Source: Candidatus Tariuqbacter arcticus (GTDB lineage: Bacteria; Electryoneota; Tariuqbacteria; Tariuqbacterales; Tariuqbacteraceae). From it: a stretch of 8,550 nt of DNA. Positions 1 to 5,710 of the stretch are shown one piece after another. The notes below the pieces were generated by a model. The model ran no database searches and was not told the origin of the DNA. It saw only the letters and a program-made list of their open reading frames with translations. The DNA lies in contig JABMRZ010000547.1 in assembly GCA_013202315.1 (NCBI GenBank), positions 1 to 8,550 of the forward strand. The letters are read 5' to 3'. Within the stretch, counting starts at the first letter, position 1. Every line of letters begins with the position of its first letter. A program made the translations under genes and the position numbers.

Positions 1-65
1 GGGATTGCACCCGGAAGAGGGGGCTTCGCAGTTAGACACTCGACATTGGAAATTTAAAATAGAAA
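1..65. other. Left edge, no supportable gene
   Basis: Short open frames run in from the left edge and stop at 55-57 and 80-82, but neither is long enough to recognise as the end of a gene. No RNA gene or convincing terminator is visible. The stretch may be intergenic sequence or the last codons of a gene whose body lies outside the window. Confidence 0.3.
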
Positions 66-133
66 GATTCACAGTAAATTAAGTAATGAAGTAATAATAA
101 GGATTCACAGTAATAAAGTAATGAAGTAATAAT
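66..133. repeat. Tandem duplication with 8-base sub-repeats
   Basis: Two copies, 66-98 and 102-133, begin 36 bases apart. Each starts GATTCACAGTAA and ends AAGTAATGAAGTAATAAT; they differ only by ATT against TA in the middle. Inside the second copy three consecutive octamers of the form AGTAATRA run from 109 to 132, and the first copy has two at 82-97. This is a seen-in-sequence tandem repeat in non-coding DNA downstream of the C25 protease gene. No function is evident; it resembles slippage-generated sequence. Confidence 0.75.
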
Positions 134-212
134 TCTAAAAAAACTGGCGATATCGACAATTTTTTATCGATGTTGCTGCAATAAGCGCCTAACATCCCAT
201 TCACCGTCTTAC

Positions 213-270
213 AAGCCCCCAGTCCTCAGCCCCTATCATACTTGAAACTTGGCACTTTATACTTGATACT
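213..270. repeat. Heptamer repeat array abutting the C25 protease stop codon
   Basis: Five 7-base units ending in ACT lie head to tail at 236-270 (consensus TNNNACT, for example TGATACT, TTATACT, TGAAACT). Immediately to the left, three GC-rich 7-base units lie at 213-233 (AAGCCCC, CAGTCCT, CAGCCCC), so almost the whole stretch has period 7. The array touches the protease stop codon, which is TGA read on the minus strand at 270-272. Short heptamer arrays (STRR sequences) are known from heterocystous cyanobacteria; that is only an analogy here, not a claim of relatedness. Confidence 0.6.
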
Positions 271-3200
271 CACTTCACCAACACCGCCTTTATTACATCC
301 TCAAAATCACCCGCTTCCATACGAATGAAATAAATTCCACCCGCCAGCTTGGATGCGTCCCAATTTACAGTATATTCCCCCGGCTCGAGACGGCTCTGCA
401 AAAGGATATCGACCTGTCGACCAAGAACATCGAAGACCCGAATGCTGACATCGCCCGCCTCCGGCAGGGCGAAATCGAACGATGTGCTGGGATTGAAGGG
501 ATTGGGGTAATTCTGCGATAAGGAATAGCTTTCGGGCAGGGCGGTCAGAAGTTCCCCGCCGGCTTCATCCCAACCGGAAACAATCCATTCGCCGATACCG
601 TTGTAATCCCCTTCAAAGCCGGTCTTTTCGAAAGTGAAACTGCTCTCGGAAATAATATTCGAGGGATGCTGACCTACTCGTCCCCAGTAAGTATAAATAC
701 CCGCCGGCGCGCCTGCAGGGACATATTGAGACATTTCCCTGATAATCGAAGCGCTGGGAGCCATACTCATATTCGTCCTAAGAAGCAACGGTCCAAAAAG
801 CGAACTGTCGGGCATAACGACTTCAATCCACCCATCGTAGAAAGCGGTGGAAGCCCCGTCGTTGACGATGCTCAAAGAATATTGGAATTCGCCCCCTTCA
901 GGCGGAATGATTACCGGGGGATTGACCGGAGTAATGACGATGGTCAATTCGGGCGCATCTCTGCCGGTGGTGAACAGTATCGCCATCGCCGAGTCGATGG
1001 GGGCGGCGTGCAGGTCATACGAATCGTTGTATAGATACTGCAAGCCGTCGGTCTGAGGATAATTTTCAATGCCCACCGTGCATTCGGTGGGGTCGGATAC
1101 ACGCTTATACTGGAATTTTATTTCGCCGTCGCCGGTTATGGTCTCATAATGAACTGGATCGTAAAGAATAATCTGAAAGGTCTCAATAGCCGTAGATGGA
1201 TTATACTGTCTTACCCCGGAAAACTCCACGATGAATATATGTTCCGAAGGGTCATAATAGCTGGCGACTGTCCCTACATCCTGAGGCGACAAGTCTTCCC
1301 AGAAGGGCGCTATCATCGCCGGAGGACCATCCCCATCAGGAATGGAACTGTTGGAATAATCGGTGATGTTGGTTTCCCCCATCGCTATCCAGCCGTTGCC
1401 GCAGACGGAGTAGCGGGTGTAATCGGCTCCGTAATAAGTGAAAGTGAAGGGCAGATCATATCGGAAAGTCTGGTCATCTTCAGTGAAAACGATTTCCGTT
1501 CCGGAACCGCCCAAATTAGGGTCGATTTCAATCCAGTCATAGTCCGGTAAAATGGGAGCGTCGTTGATATCGTAAGCCGAGTAGCCGTAATTATCGGGAC
1601 CTGTAGGCACATTGAGTATGTCCCCCACGGTCAGGCTGAATTCATCTTCGGCGGCATAACTGTGTTCGCCGGAAATATCGCAACTAAAATCTACATCATA
1701 ATTTTGGGGACAGGATGAACTAACGGTCAAATTCATCACCGCTGAAGCAGAGCTGTCCGGTTCTAAATCACCATATTCGCCGGTTGTGGAATTCAAGATG
1801 ATATTGGGGTCAGAAGTTGAAAGGGCGAGTAAAACCTCCAGCGCAGGACTGGTTCCCTCATTCAAGAGGAATACTTCGATATCGGCGGTTTCTCCGGGGT
1901 CCAGCGCCATATTGCCGTTCCCGCCGTTGGAATCGTCCACCAGGACGCGCAGAACGGTGATAACCGGCGCGTGGGCGGTTATTTCAAAGCCGGTCGTCCA
2001 GCTTTCTGTCGAAGTGTAAGCCTCAATTTCAAATTCTATAATATATTCATCAGGCGCATCGGGCGCAAGGGTGATGCGAAAAGCGCCGGGGACGGTCGAG
2101 GCCCCATTAGCGGGGATATTGCCGAAATAAGCGGTGGAATCGATTATTGTCACTAACAAGTCATCCGAACGGATGACAGCATTGACGCCGATGGCGTTTA
2201 CCACCCCCACATTCAGCAAAGTCATATCGAGAAGCGCTTCCTCGTCATAATCGAGCAGATTATTGGGGTTCCAGCCGGCGCCATCATCGACTACCAGCGA
2301 TTCGAAGACCACATAGGGACCGGACTCCGGTATCAACGGCACCGTTTGAATATAGGGCTCCACATCATGCCCGGTTACCACGAAGACCATTTCACCGGGC
2401 AGGGAGGGAGGCTCAAAATAGAGGGTAACCGAACCCCCGGCGTCAGCATATTCCGAATTCCATACTTCCTCCTCCGCATCGGAATAAGCGCAGACCATCA
2501 CCCAATGGGGATAGCCCGAAACATCGACCGTAATTTCGGTCGTCCCCAAATAGACCACCGGCGGATGCTGAACCGATATTTGGGCGGGGACATCGGTCCA
2601 TAAATCCACCGACCCATCGCCCAAAACATTATACATTTCAAAATAGCGCCGGGTCATCCCGCTGTTCCCGTAGTACTCGAAGTATTTCAGCTTTCCATAG
2701 TCGGTCATCCCGTTTATCCAGGTGAAGTTGACCGTATCGGCGGGGAACTGGTTATCGTAGAAGCCTTCGTAGAGCCGCTTTTCCAGAATATCATCTTCGC
2801 CCCAATATGAAGAGACGGAAGCTCCCCAGAAAGCTATTGCGCCGTGAGGGTCTCTTGTCCAAGTTTCGCCGAAGCACTCCCCCACAGTATATTGCCCGGT
2901 CAGGCAGGCGTAGCTCTGAATGAAAGGATAGACCGTATTGATGAGCGCCTGGACATTACCCTGCGAAAACGGAGGCCCATCCGCCCAGGAAGTGGTGCCG
3001 CCATGCCCGGAATAGGTCCCCTGGGAACGCCCTTGATTGAAGGCGTTGGTTACCTGAGCAGTGGTGGCGTTATATGTGTGGCAGTAAAGCCGGTCTGAAG
3101 TATAGCCGAGCGGATCGAGATACCGTTCGATGACATAATTGTGGGTGCCTTCGGAAACCGACCAATTATCGTTGGAAGCCATGAAAGTAGCGTGCTTCTC

Positions 3201-4340
3201 CCAATCGTCATTCCCCGTCCATAACACCTGTTCATATTCCAGAATCTTATTAACCATATTCTGCAAATCGGCGGGAGAACCGGGCGACAATCTGCTCACC
3301 CATAAATCAATCGAATAGTAGACCCCATCCATATCGCCGTAATACAAATCGGTGGCGGGACTGCCGGTCCCCTGACCAACCCAATTGGGAATAAACGGTG
3401 TATCCCCCACTAACAGCACATACAGGGGCGGAATATCCCAGGTATAATAAGCGTTCAAGATATAACTCTGTATTTCACCAGTGGAACTCCCGGTTTCGGA
3501 AGTGGTAGCCAAGTGGATATTATAACCCTTGGAATGCTTCCAATCCAATAACGGTTCGATGATTTGCAGGTATTCGGGAATGTCGGCGCTGATGACCAAA
3601 TACATTATGGGAGAAATAAGAGCGTCGGTCTCGAAAACGCCGGGGTTGGCGATTAATGCGTCGATGAAGCGGTTGAATTGAGGGTTGTTGAACCTTTCCA
3701 GGTTGCTGGCGGTTTGATTCATATCGCCGCCGATGAAGGTGAACCTCAACCGTAGATCGTCGATGATGGAAATCTTCCCCTGCGCGGGATTATAATCCAG
3801 CGGTCTGATGGTTATGACCGCGATTTGATGACCGCGGAAGACTGCGTAATCTTCGACTTCGGCAATAGGCGAATTGGAATAGCGGTCGGCGGAATAGTAT
3901 GAGGAATTAATCTGGAATTCATTCCTGGCGCCGGCAACCTTCTCCAATGAAGGTTGAACGGGGTATATCCTCCCTTCAGCGCCCAAATCGGTCAGAGCGA
4001 ATTCAAGGCGATGAATTTCTTCCGTTGAAACGGCAACTTCAGCGCCGAAGGGGATTTCCAGGAACAGGCGGTAGATGGGAATTTCCGGCTCGCCGATATC
4101 TCCTGAAACACCGGAATTCTCCCAGTAAAGACGGGAATAGGCTTCGCCTTCGGCTTCGATGTTTTCGATTAAGACGCCGTCTATATTCAAATCGATGACT
4201 GCGCCTGTTTGATGGGCGGAAATTGTGACAGCTTTCAAGCCTCCATCAGTGGAAACGCCGTTGAATGGGACGAAATTCCCAGCGAGGACGGTTAGCGATA
4301 CTGTCAGTATGACTACGAACGATGATGCGAGTGTGCGCAT
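270..4340 (-). CDS. Secreted gingipain-like C25 cysteine protease with T9SS-type sorting domain
   Basis: Predicted exported cysteine endopeptidase of MEROPS family C25 (gingipain family), 1356 residues. Residues 1-20 form a signal peptide (Arg2, hydrophobic run, VLA). Residues about 30-215 look like the C25 propeptide. The catalytic domain spans about 245-575, with the His-Cys dyad at His446 (SGHGG) and Cys479 (SYACLTG); their 33-residue spacing equals that between His211 and Cys244 of RgpB. An Ig-like segment follows at about 585-670. Two related beta-sandwich modules (678-790 and 793-907) each open with a VDD...G.N...LD acidic motif. A large module at about 910-1127, another at about 1130-1240, and a FlgD-like/type A sorting domain at 1270-1356 with QNYPNPFNPST (1276-1286) complete it. 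The sorting domain implies outer-membrane passage by a type IX-like system, not seen in the window. The ATG is supported by GGAGG five bases upstream. The gene is transcribed divergently from the transporter and appears intact. Substrate specificity is unknown; by eye an acidic residue (Glu397) falls near the RgpB S1 aspartate, but that alignment is weak. Confidence 0.92.
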   Translation of the reverse strand: MRTLASSFVVILTVSLTVLAGNFVPFNGVSTDGGLKAVTISAHQTGAVIDLNIDGVLIENIEAEGEAYSRLYWENSGVSGDIGEPEIPIYRLFLEIPFGAEVAVSTEEIHRLEFALTDLGAEGRIYPVQPSLEKVAGARNEFQINSSYYSADRYSNSPIAEVEDYAVFRGHQIAVITIRPLDYNPAQGKISIIDDLRLRFTFIGGDMNQTASNLERFNNPQFNRFIDALIANPGVFETDALISPIMYLVISADIPEYLQIIEPLLDWKHSKGYNIHLATTSETGSSTGEIQSYILNAYYTWDIPPLYVLLVGDTPFIPNWVGQGTGSPATDLYYGDMDGVYYSIDLWVSRLSPGSPADLQNMVNKILEYEQVLWTGNDDWEKHATFMASNDNWSVSEGTHNYVIERYLDPLGYTSDRLYCHTYNATTAQVTNAFNQGRSQGTYSGHGGTTSWADGPPFSQGNVQALINTVYPFIQSYACLTGQYTVGECFGETWTRDPHGAIAFWGASVSSYWGEDDILEKRLYEGFYDNQFPADTVNFTWINGMTDYGKLKYFEYYGNSGMTRRYFEMYNVLGDGSVDLWTDVPAQISVQHPPVVYLGTTEITVDVSGYPHWVMVCAYSDAEEEVWNSEYADAGGSVTLYFEPPSLPGEMVFVVTGHDVEPYIQTVPLIPESGPYVVFESLVVDDGAGWNPNNLLDYDEEALLDMTLLNVGVVNAIGVNAVIRSDDLLVTIIDSTAYFGNIPANGASTVPGAFRITLAPDAPDEYIIEFEIEAYTSTESWTTGFEITAHAPVITVLRVLVDDSNGGNGNMALDPGETADIEVFLLNEGTSPALEVLLALSTSDPNIILNSTTGEYGDLEPDSSASAVMNLTVSSSCPQNYDVDFSCDISGEHSYAAEDEFSLTVGDILNVPTGPDNYGYSAYDINDAPILPDYDWIEIDPNLGGSGTEIVFTEDDQTFRYDLPFTFTYYGADYTRYSVCGNGWIAMGETNITDYSNSSIPDGDGPPAMIAPFWEDLSPQDVGTVASYYDPSEHIFIVEFSGVRQYNPSTAIETFQIILYDPVHYETITGDGEIKFQYKRVSDPTECTVGIENYPQTDGLQYLYNDSYDLHAAPIDSAMAILFTTGRDAPELTIVITPVNPPVIIPPEGGEFQYSLSIVNDGASTAFYDGWIEVVMPDSSLFGPLLLRTNMSMAPSASIIREMSQYVPAGAPAGIYTYWGRVGQHPSNIISESSFTFEKTGFEGDYNGIGEWIVSGWDEAGGELLTALPESYSLSQNYPNPFNPSTSFDFALPEAGDVSIRVFDVLGRQVDILLQSRLEPGEYTVNWDASKLAGGIYFIRMEAGDFEDVIKAVLVK

Positions 4341-4345
4341 TTCAG

Positions 4346-4350
4346 CCTCC
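4346..4350 (-). promoter_or_regulatory. Shine-Dalgarno site of the C25 protease gene
   Basis: GGAGG on the minus strand lies five bases before the ATG at 4338-4340. This close match to the anti-SD sequence fixes the start, and it agrees with the signal peptide beginning at that methionine. Confidence 0.8.
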
Positions 4351-4374
4351 GAATTTATGTGGATTTAAATGTAA

Positions 4375-4454
4375 TTTCACCATAGTGGACCAGAGACACG
4401 GAGAACAATAGAATCTTTGTGAACCTTTGTGTCCTTTGAGCCTTTGAGGTGAAA
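4375..4454. repeat. Degenerate palindromic CTTTGTG/CACGGAG repeat
   Basis: The ends TTTCACC (4375-4381) and GGTGAAA (4448-4454) are perfect inverted repeats. The right arm is built of near-tandem 8- to 10-base units starting CTTTG at 4415, 4425, 4434 and 4442. The left arm (ACCAGAGACACGGAGAACA) is its eroded complement. From memory of the type, this resembles dispersed palindromic repeats common in intergenic DNA of many bacterial genomes (CACAGAG...CTCTGTG). It lies within the predicted 5' leader of the protease mRNA, ending about 35 bases before the start codon, so it could fold in the transcript. Confidence 0.6.
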
Positions 4455-4560
4455 GAAATACTTTCATTATCAGTTATCCCAACTGTTAGGGATGAAGGTT
4501 TAATATAAACAAATATTTCACAAACACATTAGACAAAAGTATATATTTATCTATTTTAAC

Positions 4561-4589
4561 AATATAAGTTTTTTTTTAGATTGTTTCAA
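4561..4589 (-). promoter_or_regulatory. Promoter for the C25 protease, TTGAAA-N17-TATATT
   Basis: On the minus strand the -35 TTGAAA (4584-4589) and -10 TATATT (4561-4566) are 17 bases apart, the ideal sigma-70 spacing, with an A-rich spacer. Transcription would start near 4554 and give a leader of about 214 bases that includes the palindromic CTTTG repeat. The same hexamers and spacing occur before both plus-strand genes, which makes chance less likely. Confidence 0.5.
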
Positions 4590-4691
4590 TAAAAGCAAGT
4601 TATTTTTTCAAATTGGGTATCGATAACCAGCAGCAGTGTCTTGAAGTTTTCATTGAAATCACTCATCTACATTAGGTTTAGCAGAAAGCGT

Positions 4692-4720
4692 TTGAAAATG
4701 ACGATGTTTATAGTTATATT
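4692..4720 (+). promoter_or_regulatory. Promoter for the transporter, TTGAAA-N17-TATATT, leaderless
   Basis: The -35 TTGAAA (4692-4697) and -10 TATATT (4715-4720) are 17 bases apart. Counting from the -10 box, the first transcribed base falls at 4726 plus or minus two, which is the ATG of the transporter. The gene has no Shine-Dalgarno motif and an in-frame stop at 4711-4713, so a leaderless mRNA is the simplest reading. A Bacteroidota-style reading (TTTG at 4691 with TATATTTA at 4715) is also possible and would give nearly the same start. Confidence 0.55.
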
Positions 4721-4725
4721 TAGCA

Positions 4726-5586
4726 ATGCGTTTGCGTAAACATATCGCAGCCGACCTTGCACTGCTCTTTCTGACGGCGCTCTGGGGGCTATCATTCCCC
4801 TTAGTAAAGACAGCCTTGATGGAGAGCGGGACTTTCACCTTCATCACCATTCGCTTCGTCATCTCAGCGATAATCCTCTATCCGTTCATAAAGCGGGGCG
4901 AGAGACTGCTTCCCCGGCCGATATTGGGATGGGGGATAATTTTGGGATTATCGGTCTTCGCCGGGTTCGCACTTCAAACTTGGGGGTTGACTTTAACCAC
5001 TGCTTCGCGCTCGGGGTTTATCACCGGGATGCTGGTGGTGATGGTGCCTTTCTTAGCGGTTCCGATACTTCATTCGCAGTTGAAGTTTCGTCATCTTATC
5101 GCCGCTTTCGCCGCGCTGGCGGGGATATTTATGCTTACCCGCCCGGATTTGGATCGGATTAATACAGGTGATGTTTTGACCTTGGGCTGCGCCTTCGCCT
5201 TCGCATTGCAGACGGTTGTTCTGCAGAAGATTGGGAAGCGGGAATTGAGCCTTCGGCTGGCATTTTATCAGATTGTCTTCATAGCAGCGCTTTCCCTGCC
5301 GGTGGGGATAATTGCGGAGGGGTTCAGAGGGGTGGGGTCGGCAAAAGTCTGGGGCTTGGCGGCGCTAACGGCATCGCTTTCCACCGCCTTGGCGTTTTGG
5401 ATTCAAGCGCGTTTTCAGCCGATGACCAAGGCTCAAAGCGCGGCGGTGATTTATTCGATGGAGCCGGTCTTCGCCGCCATTTTCGCCAATATATTATTGG
5501 GAGAATTGATGCCGAACGCCTTGGGCGCAGGTTTAATCATAATGGGAATGATTGCAGCGGAGTGGCGGAGGGATAACCGACAATAA
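4726..5586 (+). CDS. EamA/DMT-family ten-helix membrane transporter
   Basis: Inner-membrane permease of the drug/metabolite transporter superfamily, 286 residues, the usual length for a two-domain EamA protein. Two five-helix halves are visible, about residues 9-138 and 149-281. Hydrophobic helices lie near 9-29, 36-54, 67-89, 95-116, 122-138, 149-167, 176-198, 206-228, 237-259 and 262-281. Family-like motifs are ALWGLSFPLVK in helix 1, SRSGFITGM with VPFLAVPI around helix 4, and the helix 9-10 pattern SMEPVFAAIFANILLGE. Members export or import amino acids, metabolites or drugs, and the substrate cannot be told from sequence. The start has no Shine-Dalgarno motif, but an in-frame stop 15 bases upstream excludes an earlier start and the next internal ATG (residue 32) would delete helix 1. 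The M16 gene follows after 117 bases and has its own promoter, so the two are probably separate units, with readthrough possible. Confidence 0.9.
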   Translation: MRLRKHIAADLALLFLTALWGLSFPLVKTALMESGTFTFITIRFVISAIILYPFIKRGERLLPRPILGWGIILGLSVFAGFALQTWGLTLTTASRSGFITGMLVVMVPFLAVPILHSQLKFRHLIAAFAALAGIFMLTRPDLDRINTGDVLTLGCAFAFALQTVVLQKIGKRELSLRLAFYQIVFIAALSLPVGIIAEGFRGVGSAKVWGLAALTASLSTALAFWIQARFQPMTKAQSAAVIYSMEPVFAAIFANILLGELMPNALGAGLIIMGMIAAEWRRDNRQ

Positions 5587-5603
5587 AGTGTTCCTACTAT
5601 TAT

Positions 5604-5632
5604 TTGAAAATGAAGATAAATATATCTATATT
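5604..5632 (+). promoter_or_regulatory. Promoter for the M16 protease, TTGAAA-N17-TATATT
   Basis: The -35 TTGAAA (5604-5609) and -10 TATATT (5627-5632) are 17 bases apart. The 32-base block 5603-5634 matches the transporter promoter block 4691-4722 at 26 positions with no gaps; the differences cluster in the spacer. The predicted start near 5639 falls on the ATG of a 23-codon ORF and gives about 65 bases of mRNA before the M16 start codon. Confidence 0.55.
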
Positions 5633-5635
5633 TAT
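5616..5635. repeat. AT-rich perfect dyad overlapping the M16 promoter -10 box
   Basis: ATAAATATA (5616-5624) and TATATTTAT (5627-5635) are perfect inverted repeats around a TC centre. The right arm covers the whole -10 hexamer. A dyad in this position is where a dimeric repressor could bind, but an all-AT palindrome can also be compositional. The matching stretch of the transporter promoter has no such dyad. It is too weak and lacks a T tract to be a good terminator for the transporter. Confidence 0.4.
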
Positions 5636-5638
5636 TAA

Positions 5639-5710
5639 ATGAAACTGATAGATGAGTTGTCAATTTTAAATAATCAAAGAAAAGCTCCTGAGGTAATAAT
5701 TCTATGTTGA
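5639..5710 (+). CDS. Possible 23-codon leader peptide overlapping the M16 start
   Basis: An ATG at 5639 sits exactly where transcription from the M16 promoter is predicted to begin. It opens a 23-codon frame beginning MKLIDELS and ending EVIILC, closed by TGA at 5708-5710. The frame overlaps the first seven bases of the M16 gene in a different frame, and the M16 Shine-Dalgarno site lies within its codons 18-19. This layout would allow a leaderless leader peptide to couple or modulate M16 translation. The peptide is not recognisable and shows no run of one regulatory amino acid. It may be a chance ORF. Confidence 0.3.
   Translation: MKLIDELSILNNQRKAPEVIILC
5690..5694 (+). promoter_or_regulatory. 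Shine-Dalgarno site of the M16 protease gene
   Basis: GAGGT (part of TGAGGT) lies nine bases before the ATG at 5704. It supports that start, which also places a signal peptide at the N terminus. The site lies inside the possible leader ORF. Confidence 0.65.

Larger units (their letters stand above)
4341..4725. other. Divergent intergenic control region
   Basis: This 385-base gap separates the divergent protease and transporter genes. From left to right it holds the protease Shine-Dalgarno site, a degenerate palindromic CTTTG repeat (4375-4454), a small hairpin (CAGTT 4471-4475 with AACTG 4481-4485), a strongly AT-rich stretch (about 4500-4610) containing the minus-strand promoter, a TATCGATA palindrome (4618-4625), and the plus-strand promoter just before the transporter ATG. 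No open frame here has a good ribosome site or recognisable protein. Confidence 0.6.

Noticed and set aside
2..82. 26-codon open frame entering from the left edge
   Set aside because: It is too short to recognise and runs into the octamer repeat region; it cannot be supported as a gene end.
137..171. Possible minus-strand terminator for the protease: ATCGA/TCGAT stem with a seven-T run
   Set aside because: The stem is only five pairs with a ten-base loop and the T run is eight bases away, so it does not meet the form of an intrinsic terminator.
4508..4550. Minus-strand TACTTTTG, a match to the Bacteroidota -7 box, as an alternative protease promoter
   Set aside because: The nearest upstream TTG is 18 bases away rather than the usual 19-21, and the TTGAAA-N17-TATATT pair close by is a better and recurring match.
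4618..4625. TATCGATA palindrome in the divergent region
   Set aside because: An eight-base palindrome is common by chance in AT-rich DNA and its position is not tied to either promoter.
4659..4862. Minus-strand 67-codon open frame across the transporter start
   Set aside because: It overlaps the promoter and the first helix of a well-supported gene on the other strand and has no recognisable protein or ribosome site.
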